This document shows positions 43,589 to 53,109 of a stretch of DNA of 57,512 bases, piece by piece. The first letter of the stretch is position 1. Each line of letters opens with the position of its first letter. The DNA is from an uncultured Actinomyces sp. GTDB taxonomy: Bacteria > Actinomycetota > Actinomycetes > Actinomycetales > Actinomycetaceae. The DNA is taken from NCBI GenBank assembly GCA_902373545.1, contig CABKMZ010000004.1, forward strand, positions 1 through 57,512, in the 5' to 3' direction. The notes under the pieces are model-generated. The model ran no database searches, was not told where the DNA came from, and was given only the letters and a program-made list of their open reading frames with translations. Position numbers and translations under genes: made by a program.

Positions 43589-45889
43589 CTATGAATCCGA
43601 GCCGATACGCACCGCCTCGAAGACCCCGTCTACCCGGCGCAACGCCGAGAGCACCGCATTGAGGTGGCCCAGATCGGCCAGCTCGAAGGAGAAATTGCCG
43701 GATGCCACCTGGTCCCCGTCCGTCTTGAGGGCCGCGGCCAAGATATTGACGCGGTAATCCGACAGCACCCTTGTCAGGTCCGACAGCAGCCCGCCGCGGT
43801 CGAGCGCACGCACCTCGATCTGAACACGGAACGGGGCCGTCATACCCTCAGAGTTCCACGACACGTCGACGAAACGCTCGGGCTGAAGCTGAGCCAGGCG
43901 CACCGCGTTCGCGCAGGTCTTACGATGCACGGACACCCCCTGGCCGCGGGTAATGAAACCGACGATCTCATCGCCTGGAACGGGTGTGCAGCACTTCGCG
44001 AGCTTGACCCAGATCTCGTTCGGACTCAGGCCCGCCACCGTGATGGCTGCGTCGCCCGATACCTCCGAACGAGGCTTCGCGTATCCCGGGGTCACGCCCT
44101 CGGACAGCGTCTCCTCGGTGCCGTCTCCCCCACCCAGGTTGTCCATGAGCCGGTTGACGACGCTCTGGGCCGACACGTGCCCCTCGCCCACCGCCGCATA
44201 CAGGCCAGACACATCGGGATATCCAAACGACGTCGCGACCGACATGATCGACTCGTGGTTCATGAGGCGCTGGAGCGGCAGGTTCTGCTTGCGCAACGCG
44301 CGGGCCAGCGCCTCCTTACCGGACTCGATGGCCTCCTCGCGGCGCTCCTTCGAGAACCAGGCCTTGATCTTCGAGCGGGCACGCGGAGATGCCACGAACG
44401 CCAGCCAGTCGCGCGACGGACCGGCCTTGTCGGACTTCGAGGTCACGACCTCGACCGTCTCGCCGGACTCCAGGCGCGTGTCGAGGGACACGAGGCGCCC
44501 ATTGACCTTCGCGCCCACCGTGCGGTGGCCGACCTCGGTGTGCACCGCGTAAGCAAAGTCGACGGGGGTTGCACGCGCGGGCAGGACAATGACCTCGCCC
44601 TTGGGCGTAAAGACGTACACCTCGTCGCCGGCGATTTCGTAGCGCAGCGAATCCAGGAACTCCTCCGGGTCCCCGGTCTCGCGCTCCATCTCGACCAGGG
44701 CGCGCAGCCAGTTGGCCTGTTCCTCCGAGCTCATGCGGTCCGAGTCACCGCTCGTCGCATTCGGGTTCTGCTTGTACTTCCAGTGAGCGGCGACGCCATG
44801 CTCGGCGCGCTCGTGCATGTCGAAGGTGCGGATCTGGATCTCCACCGGCTTGCCACCCGGACCGATGACCGTCGTGTGCAGCGATTGGTAGAGGTTGAAC
44901 TTGGGCATCGCGATGTAGTCCTTGAAGCGGCCCGGAATCGGGTTCCACCGCCCGTGCAGCGCGCCCAGGACGCCGTAGCAGTCCTTGATCGACTCCACGA
45001 GGACGCGCACGGCCACCAGGTCGAAGACCTCGTCGAATGCCTTGCCGCGCACAATCATCTTCTGGTAGATCGAGTAGTGGCTCTTCGGCCGGCCACTCAC
45101 CGTGCCCTTGGTACCCGAGCGACGCAGATCCTCCTCGATCTGGTCGATGACGTCACGCAGGTACTCCTCGCGCTGCGGGGCGCGCTCGGTAACGAGGCGG
45201 TCGATCTCCTCGTAAATCTCCGGGTACAGGGTCTTAAACGACAGCTCCTCGAGTTCCCACTTGACCATGTTCATGCCGAGGCGGTGGGCCAGCGGCGCGT
45301 AAATCTCCAGGGTCTCCTGGGCCTTCTTCGCGGCCGACTTGGCGGGCACGAAACGCCACGTACGGGCGTTATGGATACGGTCGCCGAGCTTGATGAGCAG
45401 CACGCGGATGTCACGGCTCATCGCGACGAGCATCTTACGCAGGGTCTCGGATTGAGCGGCGGCACCGTAGCGCACCTTGTCGAGCTTGGTCACGCCGTCG
45501 ACCAGGTTCGCGATCGGCTCTCCGAAGTCCGCGGCGAGTTCTTCCAGGGTGTAGTCGGTATCCTCGACCGTGTCGTGAAGCAGCGCGGCGACCAGCGTCG
45601 GCGTCGTCATACCCATCTCAGCGAGAATGGTGGCGACCGCTACCGGGTGGGTGATATACGGTTCACCGGACTTGCGCATTTGCCCCCGGTGACATTCTTC
45701 GGCCTTGCGGTAGGCGCGCTCAACGACACTGATGTCGGCCTTGGGATGATTGGCGCGCAAAGCCCGCACAAGCGGCTCAATCTCGGGAATTGTGGCGCGT
45801 CCGCGAGAACCGAACCACACGAGGCCGGAGCGCACTCGGGACACGGCCGCAGGCAGTGCGGCCCCTGACGTCGTGTCATCGCTGCTCAT
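43589..45889 (-). CDS. rel: Bifunctional (p)ppGpp synthetase/hydrolase
   Basis: A 766-residue long RSH enzyme controlling the stringent response. The HD hydrolase domain has LLHDTVEDTDYT (HD-x-x-ED, about 102) and the synthetase domain YQKMIVRGKAFDEVFDLVAV (about 276). The R-G-K motif is the basic form found in bifunctional enzymes. TGS (about 405-465), a zinc-finger region (AKCCTPVPGDEI) and a C-terminal ACT domain (about 690-766) complete it. The ATG at 45889 has no Shine-Dalgarno site; TATTAT ends 6 bases upstream. The secDF-apt-rel order is conserved in actinobacteria. Confidence 0.96.
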   Translation of the reverse strand: MSSDDTTSGAALPAAVSRVRSGLVWFGSRGRATIPEIEPLVRALRANHPKADISVVERAYRKAEECHRGQMRKSGEPYITHPVAVATILAEMGMTTPTLVAALLHDTVEDTDYTLEELAADFGEPIANLVDGVTKLDKVRYGAAAQSETLRKMLVAMSRDIRVLLIKLGDRIHNARTWRFVPAKSAAKKAQETLEIYAPLAHRLGMNMVKWELEELSFKTLYPEIYEEIDRLVTERAPQREEYLRDVIDQIEEDLRRSGTKGTVSGRPKSHYSIYQKMIVRGKAFDEVFDLVAVRVLVESIKDCYGVLGALHGRWNPIPGRFKDYIAMPKFNLYQSLHTTVIGPGGKPVEIQIRTFDMHERAEHGVAAHWKYKQNPNATSGDSDRMSSEEQANWLRALVEMERETGDPEEFLDSLRYEIAGDEVYVFTPKGEVIVLPARATPVDFAYAVHTEVGHRTVGAKVNGRLVSLDTRLESGETVEVVTSKSDKAGPSRDWLAFVASPRARSKIKAWFSKERREEAIESGKEALARALRKQNLPLQRLMNHESIMSVATSFGYPDVSGLYAAVGEGHVSAQSVVNRLMDNLGGGDGTEETLSEGVTPGYAKPRSEVSGDAAITVAGLSPNEIWVKLAKCCTPVPGDEIVGFITRGQGVSVHRKTCANAVRLAQLQPERFVDVSWNSEGMTAPFRVQIEVRALDRGGLLSDLTRVLSDYRVNILAAALKTDGDQVASGNFSFELADLGHLNAVLSALRRVDGVFEAVRIGSDS

Positions 45890-45895
45890 GAACCA

Positions 45896-45901
45896 ATAAT
45901 A
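45896..45901 (-). promoter_or_regulatory. -10 element for rel (leaderless)
   Basis: TATTAT on the minus strand, 6 bases before the rel ATG. The -35 would fall within the apt terminator stem. Confidence 0.5.
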
Positions 45902-45909
45902 GCGACGAA

Positions 45910-45950
45910 CGAGCGGGTCCGGGGATCAAGTCGATCCCCGGACCCGCTCG
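45910..45950 (-). terminator. Terminator hairpin after apt
   Basis: A perfect 18-bp stem, CGAGCGGGTCCGGGGATC (45910-45927) with its complement at 45933-45950, and the loop AAGTC. It lies 18 bases after the apt stop. Only TTCGTCG follows on the minus strand, so termination may be partial. Confidence 0.7.
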
Positions 45951-45968
45951 TCTCTCACAACTGGTCAC

Positions 45969-46508
45969 TCAGACGTGCAGGGCGGTCTCCACCGTGACGT
46001 CGTCGAGCTTGGCCCGCCCGTTGAGGGCGTCCAGCTCCATCAGCACGGCCAGGGCCTCGACCGAAGCGCCGCACTGGTTGAGCAGGTCCACGGCGGCGCG
46101 CGCCGTGCCGCCCGTGGCCAGGACGTCGTCGATGATGAGGACGCGCTGGCCCTCACGGACCGACTGGGGGCGAATCTCCATGCGGGCGCTGCCGTACTCG
46201 AGCGAGTAGTCGACGCCGATGACCTCGCCGGGCAGTTTGCCCGCCTTGCGGATCGTCAGCATGCCCAGCCCAAGCTCGGCGGCAACGGGGGCGCCGAGAA
46301 TGAAGCCGCGCGATTCCAGGCCGGCCACGGCGTCGATGCGGCCCGCGTAGCGCGCGCCGATCAACTCCACGAGTTCCTTGAACGCAGGACCGTTGGCAAA
46401 CAGGCCCGTGATATCACGGAACAGGACGCCCGGCTCGGGAAAGTCCGGGATCTCCACCAGGTTGTCGCGCACCAGTATGGCGACGCGATCGCCGAGTTCA
46501 CCGATCAT
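45969..46508 (-). CDS. apt: Adenine phosphoribosyltransferase
   Basis: A 179-residue purine salvage enzyme that makes AMP from adenine and PRPP. The PRPP-binding motif is RVLIIDDVLATGGTARAAV; the adenine-side GLESRGFILGAPVA and the N-terminal IPDFPEPGVLFRDITGL are typical. The ATG at 46508 overlaps the secF stop (ATGA). A strong hairpin follows the gene. Confidence 0.97.
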   Translation of the reverse strand: MIGELGDRVAILVRDNLVEIPDFPEPGVLFRDITGLFANGPAFKELVELIGARYAGRIDAVAGLESRGFILGAPVAAELGLGMLTIRKAGKLPGEVIGVDYSLEYGSARMEIRPQSVREGQRVLIIDDVLATGGTARAAVDLLNQCGASVEALAVLMELDALNGRAKLDDVTVETALHV

Positions 46509-47593
46509 CGATGAGTCTTCTTCCTCTGAGGCTGATTCTCGTTGCCCAGACGCTTGCCGGGCTTTATCGGAGCCACCTTCACGGCCTTCGCGGGCGAAGA
46601 CTCATCGGTGGTGTGGCGGTGCTCGCGCTCGTGCGCGACCGCCGCGTCGTGCTCGCGGGTCTTGTTCGACATCTCCTGGAAGGTCACCAGGAGCGGCGAA
46701 GCGATGAAGATCGACGAGTAGGTACCCGCGATCATGCCGATGAACAGCGCCAGCGAGATATCCACCAGGGTACCCGGGCCCAGGGCCACGGAGCCGATGA
46801 TAAGAATCGCACCGACAGGGAGAAGGGCCACAACCGAGGTGTTAATGGAGCGGACCATCGTCTGGTTGACGGCGAGGTTGACGTACTCCGCAAAGGTGAA
46901 GTGCTTCTGGTCGTACACGTCCGCGGTCAGCTCACGCACCTTGTCGAAGACAACCACGGTGTCGTAGAGCGAGTAGCCCAGAATCGTCAGGAAGCCGATG
47001 ACGGTGGCGGGCGAGACCTCGACCTGCAGGATCGCGAAGACACCGACCGTCACGGCGATGTCGTGGACGAGGGCCAGCAGGGCCGAAGCCGCCATGCGCC
47101 ACGAGCGGAAGTACACGGTCATCAGCAGGGCCACGAGGGCCATGAAGATGACGAGGGACTGCGCGGCCTTGGTGGTCACCGACGAGCCCCACGAGGGTCC
47201 AATCGAGGAGGACTGAACCGAGGTCGTGTCAACGCCGTACGCGGCCGCCAGGGCGTCGCGCATCTGGGCGGTGGTGGCAGAATCCAGCGACGAGGTCTGA
47301 ATACGCACGGAGTCGGAGCCGACTCGCGTGACCTTCGGAGCGCCCTCAACGAGGCCGGTGTCGGCAACGACGCGCGAGGCGAAGGACTCGCTCTGGTCGC
47401 TGACACGAGTCACGTCGAACTGGGAGCCACCCGTGAACTCGATCGAACGGTTCAGGCCCATGATCGCAACGAGCGCGAAGCCGATGACGAGGACGGCAGC
47501 CGCCAGGCCCACGAACTTCTTGCGGTTGGGAACGACGGCGTAGGATTTCTCGCCGGAGTACAGGGCGTTGCCCCACTGAGCGAAACTCATCAT
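46505..47593 (-). CDS. secF: Protein translocase subunit SecF
   Basis: A 362-residue membrane protein with six predicted helices that pairs with SecD to drive protein export with the proton gradient. The first periplasmic segment begins IEFTGGSQFDVT, and the conserved region is GYSLYDTVVVFDKVREL. It starts MMSFAQWG (47593 or 47590), just after the secD stop. The Lys/Arg-rich C terminus is cytoplasmic. Confidence 0.96.
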   Translation of the reverse strand: MMSFAQWGNALYSGEKSYAVVPNRKKFVGLAAAVLVIGFALVAIMGLNRSIEFTGGSQFDVTRVSDQSESFASRVVADTGLVEGAPKVTRVGSDSVRIQTSSLDSATTAQMRDALAAAYGVDTTSVQSSSIGPSWGSSVTTKAAQSLVIFMALVALLMTVYFRSWRMAASALLALVHDIAVTVGVFAILQVEVSPATVIGFLTILGYSLYDTVVVFDKVRELTADVYDQKHFTFAEYVNLAVNQTMVRSINTSVVALLPVGAILIIGSVALGPGTLVDISLALFIGMIAGTYSSIFIASPLLVTFQEMSNKTREHDAAVAHEREHRHTTDESSPAKAVKVAPIKPGKRLGNENQPQRKKTHR

Positions 47594-47594
47594 G

Positions 47595-49580
47595 TCAGTT
47601 CTCCCCTTCCTCGGTCACGCCAGCGTTGGCCTCGGACTTTTGCGCTGCCAGGCGCGCCGCGCGGCGACGCTCGGCGATCGACATGCCGTCCCCGGCCTCG
47701 TCCTTCTTGGGCGTCGAGGTCGACTCGCCGCGCGCGACGACGCGACCGCGGCCCGCGTACACGAGGGCATTCTTGGCACCCAGGTGCTCCGGATCCAGGC
47801 CCGAGAGCTTGTGGCCCTCACCGAAGAAGCGCGTGCGGATAAGCAGCTCCATCATCGGGTGCGTGAACAGGAAGATCACGGCGATGTCGATGACGGTCGT
47901 GACGCCGAGCGTGAAGGCGAAGCCCTGAACGCCACCCACGGCCAGCAGGTACAGGACAACGGCTGCGACGAGGTTGACCGCGTCGGAGACCAGAATCGTG
48001 CGCTTGGCGCGGTCCCAGCCCTCTTCGACGGCGGCGCGCAGCGGACGTCCGTCTCGGACCTCATCACGGACGCGCTCGAAGTACACGATGAACGAGTCCG
48101 TCGTCACACCGATCGCCATGATCAGGCCAGCGACGCCGGCCAAGGACAGGCGATAGCCCATCCACCAGGACAGCAGTGCGATGACCAGGTAGGTGATGAT
48201 CGAGGCGACGATGAGCGAGCCAGCGGAGATGATCGCCAGGCCGCGGTACTGCCAGATCAGGTAGAGGATGACCAGGAGGAAGCCGATGAGGGCCGCCCAC
48301 AGGCCCACCGTCAGGTGGTCGGTGCCGATGGTCGCGGAGATCTGCTGCTCGGACTCGACCTCGAAGTTCAGGGGCAGTGAGCCGAAGCTCAGCTGGTTGG
48401 CGAGCGTTCGTGACGACACTGCCGTGAAGTTACCCGTGATCTCGGCCTGGCCGTTGGGAATAATCGCGTTCATCGAGGGGGCGGTGATGACCGTTCCATC
48501 GAGAACGACGGCGAAGTGGTTACGGTCCGGGGTGCCCTGGCCGGACGTCGAACCCTGCGGATCGGAGTTGTGGTAGCCGTACAGAATCGTGGAGGTTTCC
48601 TTGAACTTCTCCGATCCCGCGGCGTTGAACTGCAGGGAGACGGACCACTGGCCGGTCGAGCCGCCGGTCTGCGTGCGCACGAGGCCCGCGGTGGCCGACG
48701 AGAGGTCGGAACCGGGGACGGCGACGGGGCCGAGGATGTACTTGATCTGACCGGAGTCATCGCAGGCTGCGTAAGGCTTGTCGGCCGGGCCCTCTACGCG
48801 CTTAACGTCGGCGGCGGCCGAGCAGTCCAGGGTCAGGAAGTCGTACTGGACCTGCTCGGTCTCCCATGCCGTGTCCGAGGCGTTGGCCGGCTCGGAAGCG
48901 GGGGTGTCCGACAGGACGCCGTCGCCGTTCTTATCGGCGATACTCATCGCAGTGGCCTCGTCGAGGGCGGTCGAACGCACCTCGCTCTGGCCGGACTGTG
49001 CGGCGTCAGCCGACTGGGTGGCCTCACCCGACTGGGCAGTCTCACCCGACTGCGCGGCCTCACCGGACTGCGTGGCCTCACCGGACTGCGCGGCCTCACC
49101 GGACTGGGCAGCCTCACCGGACTGCGCGGTCTGGTCAGCCGTCCCGATCTGCGTCTGTCCCTGTGCAGTCGGCATCAAGTTCTGGGCCAGGCCCATGCGC
49201 AGCACCGGGCGGAAGTTCATCTGCGAGGAGGCGCGGATCAGGTCCAGCTGCTCCTGGGAGGGGGTGCCAGGGATCGACACCATGATGTTCGAGTTGCCCA
49301 GAGAGGAGATCTCGGACTCGGACACGCCCGAGGCATCGATTCGGTTACGAATAATCGAGATTGCCTGAGTGATGTCCTCGTCGGTGATCTCGCGCTGTCC
49401 CTCGGCCGTCACGGTCGGGGTCAGGATGAGCTGGGTGCCGCCCTTGAGATCGAGGGCCAGGTCGGGGTATGGCGATACCCCCTTGGTGAAATGCCCAAGC
49501 GCAAGCGCCGCGCACGCCGCCACGATGGCGACGATCAGCGTCACGAGCGCGCGCACAGGGCGTCGCTTATGAGATGCCAC
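47595..49580 (-). CDS. secD: Protein translocase subunit SecD with repeat insertion
   Basis: A 661-residue export component with six membrane helices. The D1 motif DLALDLKGGTQLIL follows the first helix, and the conserved GVTTDSFIVYFERVRDEVRDG lies in the C-terminal helices. An insertion at about residues 150-198 holds eight hexapeptide units of the AQSGEA type in the periplasmic region, probably a flexible linker; it is not part of the usual SecD. The start is GTG at 49580. It ends one base before secF and follows yajC by 29 bases. Confidence 0.95.
   Translation of the reverse strand: MASHKRRPVRALVTLIVAIVAACAALALGHFTKGVSPYPDLALDLKGGTQLILTPTVTAEGQREITDEDITQAISIIRNRIDASGVSESEISSLGNSNIMVSIPGTPSQEQLDLIRASSQMNFRPVLRMGLAQNLMPTAQGQTQIGTADQTAQSGEAAQSGEAAQSGEATQSGEAAQSGETAQSGEATQSADAAQSGQSEVRSTALDEATAMSIADKNGDGVLSDTPASEPANASDTAWETEQVQYDFLTLDCSAAADVKRVEGPADKPYAACDDSGQIKYILGPVAVPGSDLSSATAGLVRTQTGGSTGQWSVSLQFNAAGSEKFKETSTILYGYHNSDPQGSTSGQGTPDRNHFAVVLDGTVITAPSMNAIIPNGQAEITGNFTAVSSRTLANQLSFGSLPLNFEVESEQQISATIGTDHLTVGLWAALIGFLLVILYLIWQYRGLAIISAGSLIVASIITYLVIALLSWWMGYRLSLAGVAGLIMAIGVTTDSFIVYFERVRDEVRDGRPLRAAVEEGWDRAKRTILVSDAVNLVAAVVLYLLAVGGVQGFAFTLGVTTVIDIAVIFLFTHPMMELLIRTRFFGEGHKLSGLDPEHLGAKNALVYAGRGRVVARGESTSTPKKDEAGDGMSIAERRRAARLAAQKSEANAGVTEEGEN
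48990..49133 (-). repeat. 18-bp tandem repeat inside secD
   Basis: Eight in-frame copies of an 18-base unit (TCACCGGACTGCGCGGCC type) code for hexapeptides such as AQSGEA, ATQSGE and TAQSGE. The units are nearly identical, which suggests slippage or recombination. Confidence 0.9.
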
Positions 49581-49609
49581 GGTTCTACTTTCCGTTCAGC
49601 CTTGATGAC

Positions 49610-50014
49610 TTACTTCTGCTGCTCGTCGGTGTCCTTGGACGAGGAGGTGGTGTCGTCGAGACCCAGGATGGCCTCGCCCTCGTCGCTGGCGTCCTCGACG
49701 TCGGCGCTCTCGGACGCCTCATCTTCTTCTGCACGGGCGAGGGGCGGCTGGCCGCCGATCTCGGCGATCATCTCGCGCTCCCAGTACATTTCGTGACCAT
49801 CGGTCGTCTCCAGGACGACGATGTCACCATCCAGGTCGACGAAACGGCCCCAGAAGCCGACGCGGGTACGCACCCACTTGCCGGGGGTCACGGCAGCGAG
49901 CTGCTCACGCTTCTCCTCCTCCATCTTCTCCATCTGCTTCTTGCGCGAGCGCGAGCTCCACCACATGAAGGCGATCATGACGACGAGCAGGCCCATGAGG
50001 GCGTAGTTGTTCAT
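49610..50014 (-). CDS. yajC: Preprotein translocase subunit YajC
   Basis: A 134-residue accessory protein of SecDF. One N-terminal membrane helix (YALMGLLVVMIAFMWW) precedes a basic stretch and the YajC core (LAAVTPGKWVRTRVGFWGRF). The C-terminal about 45 residues are acidic and Ser-rich. The ATG at 50014 is chosen at the hydrophobic start; the Shine-Dalgarno site is weak. The 176-base gap from ruvB may hold its promoter (TAAACT near 50070, minus). Confidence 0.93.
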   Translation of the reverse strand: MNNYALMGLLVVMIAFMWWSSRSRKKQMEKMEEEKREQLAAVTPGKWVRTRVGFWGRFVDLDGDIVVLETTDGHEMYWEREMIAEIGGQPPLARAEEDEASESADVEDASDEGEAILGLDDTTSSSKDTDEQQK

Positions 50015-50190
50015 AATGGCTGGTTCACTTTCGATGACGGTCGGGCGCTTGAAGCGCACTGTGACAGTTTAATGCCGCAGGAGGTTTTTGCCTAAGTGAT
50101 GTCCGTGTGGCGCGGCGCCGGCCACCACTCGTCGCTCCTTGTCATCGTCGCACGACGAACGGCGGGGCTCGATCGACGAGGCCCGCTCCC

Positions 50191-51231
50191 CTAGTCGAAG
50201 AGGGCGCCGTCGGGCGCGGGCGGGTTCAGGCCGAGGTGTGCCCAGGCTTTCGGGGTTGCCATGCGTCCGCGGTTGGTGCGCACGAGGAAACCCTCGCGCA
50301 CCAGGTACGGTTCTGCGACAGTCTCGACGGTTTCCGCTTCCTCACCGATGGTGACGGACAGAGTTGTCAGGCCCACGGGTCCGCCGGCGAAGCGACGGCA
50401 CACAGCCTCGAGAACCGCTCGGTCCAGGCGGTCCAGGCCGGAGGGGTCCACCTCGAAGAGCTCGAGGGCTCCGCGCGCGGCGTCCAGGGTGAGCGTTCCG
50501 TCACCATGGACCTGCGCGTAGTCGACGACGCGGCGCAACAGGCGATTGGCGATGCGTGGCGTGCCTCGCGAACGCGAGGCGATCTCGTGGGCGGCGCGCG
50601 CGTCGATGGGCGAGCCGAGCAGGGAGGCCGAGCGCGTGACGACAGACTGGAGTTCGTCGGTCTCGTAGAACTCCAGGTGCGCGGTGAAGCCGAAGCGGTC
50701 GCGCAGCGGGGCGGGCAGCAGGCCGGAGCGCGTGGTCGCACCCACGACCGTGAACGGCGGCAGCGTCAGCGGGATCGAGGTCGCACCGGGGCCCTTACCG
50801 ACGACGACGTCGACGCGGAAGTCCTCCATCGCGAGATAGAGCATCTCCTCGGCGGTGCGCGCCAGTCGGTGAATCTCGTCGATGAAGAGGATGTCGCCTT
50901 CCTGCAGGCCCGACAGGATCGCGGCCAGGTCCCCCGCGTGCTGGATCGCGGGACCCGAGGTCAGGCGCAAGGAGGTTCCCATCTCTGCGGCGATAATCAT
51001 GGCGAGGGTCGTCTTGCCCAGGCCAGGAGGGCCGGCGAGCAGGACGTGGTCGGGTGTGGCGGCGCGCATGCGGGCGGCGTCGAGGACCAGCTGCAACTGG
51101 CCTCGCACGACGCGCTGGCCCACAAACTCCGACAGCTTCTTGGGACGCAGGGCGGCCTCGGCCGCGCGCTCCAACTCGCCCGCGTCCGGGGCGACAATGC
51201 GCATCGTCTCGATGTCGGGCTGTTCAGCCAC
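50191..51231 (-). CDS. ruvB: Holliday junction branch migration ATPase RuvB
   Basis: A 346-residue AAA+ motor that drives branch migration with RuvA. Walker A is [19 protein letters not shown], Walker [17 protein letters not shown], sensor 1 [19 protein letters not shown], and the winged-helix domain ends [14 protein letters not shown]. The start is GTG at 51231, 8 bases inside the ruvA end. Confidence 0.97.
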   Translation of the reverse strand: MAEQPDIETMRIVAPDAGELERAAEAALRPKKLSEFVGQRVVRGQLQLVLDAARMRAATPDHVLLAGPPGLGKTTLAMIIAAEMGTSLRLTSGPAIQHAGDLAAILSGLQEGDILFIDEIHRLARTAEEMLYLAMEDFRVDVVVGKGPGATSIPLTLPPFTVVGATTRSGLLPAPLRDRFGFTAHLEFYETDELQSVVTRSASLLGSPIDARAAHEIASRSRGTPRIANRLLRRVVDYAQVHGDGTLTLDAARGALELFEVDPSGLDRLDRAVLEAVCRRFAGGPVGLTTLSVTIGEEAETVETVAEPYLVREGFLVRTNRGRMATPKAWAHLGLNPPAPDGALFD

Positions 51232-51829
51232 GGCCGCCTCCCAGGCTCACTAGAGCGGCGCGCAGCATGTCGGAGGCACCCAAACCGCTGCCCGCGAGCT
51301 TCTCGATGGCCTTGGCGGCCTGCGCCTCGGACCATCCCAGACCCACCAGTGCGGCGCTGACTTCGGAGGCGACCGCATCCTCGGAGGGCGCGGGGGCGGG
51401 GGCGGCGTCGACGCCGGGCAGCGCGGCCGGCGTGCCGAGCTTGTCCCCGATTTCCAGGGCCATGCGCTGAGCGGATTTCTTACCCACACCGGGGATACGC
51501 TGGAGCGTAGCCAGATCCTGGTCGCGCACGGCGCGGCGCAGGTCGTCGGGGCGCAGGACGGCCAGGGCTGCCAGCGCGATCTTCGGGCCGATTCCCGACA
51601 CCGACAGGAGCTTAGTGAAGACGTCGCGCTCGTCGGCCGACTCGAAGCCGTAGAGGGTCATCGAATCTTCGCGCACGATCATCGAGGTGTACACGGTGAT
51701 CTCCTCATCGCGCGGGGCCGCCTGCGCGAAGGCGGGCGTCACGTGGACGCGAAAGCCGATGCCCCCGACCACGATGTCAATGTGGTCGAGTCCGACGCTT
51801 GCGACGATGCCGCGCAGAAGCGAGATCAC
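51224..51829 (-). CDS. ruvA: Holliday junction branch migration protein RuvA
   Basis: A 201-residue DNA-binding subunit that holds the four-way junction. The OB domain is [20 protein letters not shown], two helix-hairpin-helix motifs are [16 protein letters not shown] and [14 protein letters not shown], and the C-terminal RuvB-binding domain ends [15 protein letters not shown]. The GTG at 51829 has AAAGGA 5 bases upstream, better than the GTG or ATG candidates further up. Confidence 0.97.
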   Translation of the reverse strand: MISLLRGIVASVGLDHIDIVVGGIGFRVHVTPAFAQAAPRDEEITVYTSMIVREDSMTLYGFESADERDVFTKLLSVSGIGPKIALAALAVLRPDDLRRAVRDQDLATLQRIPGVGKKSAQRMALEIGDKLGTPAALPGVDAAPAPAPSEDAVASEVSAALVGLGWSEAQAAKAIEKLAGSGLGASDMLRAALVSLGGGRG

Positions 51830-51886
51830 TGCTGTCCTTTCCCTGGTCACTCACCCGCGAGACCGCGGGCGAACATATGTACGATT

Positions 51887-52516
51887 CTAGCCGCGCCTGC
51901 GCCTCGGGTCGACGGCACCCGTGCGGCGTTGCGCGGCCTGGGCCTCGGCCCACGCCCGCTGAGCGGGCGTCATGGACCCGCGCGAGGTCAGGCGGCCCGA
52001 TATGGAGACCGCGACCGACGAGTCCTCGGGGGCACCAAGCAGGCCGGTCCCCCGCCAGGCGTGCGTGATCGCGATTGCGAGCGCGTCGGCAGCGTCCGCG
52101 GGTTTCGGTGCCTTGGCGAGGCCGAGGATGCGCGCGACCATCGTCTGCACCTGCGCTTTGTCCGCATTGCCGTTGCCGGACACGGCGGATTTGACCTCGG
52201 AGGGCGTGTGGACCGCCATGGGAAGGCCCGCCCGTCCCACGCAGGTCATGGCCGCCCCCATCACCTGCATCGTGGCCGTCACCGACTGCAGGTTGTCCTG
52301 GGCGAACACGCGCTCGATGGCGACGACCTCGGGCTGGTACTGCTCGATGACGGAGTCGATCGCGTCCGCGATCGTGCGCAGCCGGAAGTGCGTCGCCAGG
52401 TCCTTGTCGGTGCGGGCGACGCCGACGTAGACGAGGCTCGCTCGACGCGAGGGGTCCACGTCGACAACGCCCAGGCCGCAGCGCGTCAGGCCCGGGTCGA
52501 TGCCCATGACGCGCAT
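51887..52516 (-). CDS. ruvC: Crossover junction endodeoxyribonuclease RuvC
   Basis: A 209-residue resolvase with an RNase H fold. The four catalytic acids are in VMGIDPGLTRCG, VVAIERVFAQDN and PADAADALAIAITH (two Asp). The last about 40 residues (GSMTPAQRAWAEAQAAQRR) extend past the usual 170-residue core. The ATG at 52516 shares one base with the pdxT stop. A 57-base gap separates it from ruvA. Confidence 0.96.
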   Translation of the reverse strand: MRVMGIDPGLTRCGLGVVDVDPSRRASLVYVGVARTDKDLATHFRLRTIADAIDSVIEQYQPEVVAIERVFAQDNLQSVTATMQVMGAAMTCVGRAGLPMAVHTPSEVKSAVSGNGNADKAQVQTMVARILGLAKAPKPADAADALAIAITHAWRGTGLLGAPEDSSVAVSISGRLTSRGSMTPAQRAWAEAQAAQRRTGAVDPRRRRG

Positions 52517-53109
52517 CAGGCGCGGGTCACCATGTCGACGAACATGGCGTGAATACGGTCGTCTCCGCCGACCTCGGGGTGGAAGGACGTCGCCATGACG
52601 TTGCCGCGGCGCACCGCGACAATCGGGCCGTCGGCACTGTTGCCCGCGCGCGCAATCACCTCGACGCCCTCGCCCACCGATTCGACCCAGGGGGCTCGAA
52701 TGAACACGGCGTGGAAGGGGCCGCCCTCCAGTCCCGCGACGTCCAGGTCCTCCTCGTAGGAGTCCACCTGGCGGCCGAAGGCGTTGCGACGCACGACCAT
52801 GTCGAGGGCGCCGAAAGAACGCTGGTCCTCGCGCCCATCCAGGATCGACGAGGCGAGCATGATCATGCCCGCGCACGTGCCGTAGACGGGAAGCCCCGCG
52901 CTCATGCGCGCGTGCAGCGCATCAAAGAGGCCGAAGGAGAGCAGCAGATTCGACATGGTCGTCGACTCTCCGCCGGGGATGACCAGGCCGTCGACCTGAT
53001 CCAGCTCAGAAACCCTGCGCACAAGCAGCGCGCGGGCGCCGGAGTTTTCCAGCGCCCGCACGTGCTCTGCGACGTCGCCCTGCAGGGCGAGAACGCCGAT
53101 GGTCACCAT
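52516..53109 (-). CDS. pdxT: PLP synthase glutaminase subunit PdxT
   Basis: A 197-residue class I glutamine amidotransferase supplying ammonia to PdxS. The nucleophile Cys is in [12 protein letters not shown] and the catalytic His in TSFHPEVG. The N-terminal [16 protein letters not shown] is diagnostic. The start (ATG at 53109) overlaps the end of pdxS by 7 bases. Confidence 0.97.
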   Translation of the reverse strand: MVTIGVLALQGDVAEHVRALENSGARALLVRRVSELDQVDGLVIPGGESTTMSNLLLSFGLFDALHARMSAGLPVYGTCAGMIMLASSILDGREDQRSFGALDMVVRRNAFGRQVDSYEEDLDVAGLEGGPFHAVFIRAPWVESVGEGVEVIARAGNSADGPIVAVRRGNVMATSFHPEVGGDDRIHAMFVDMVTRA

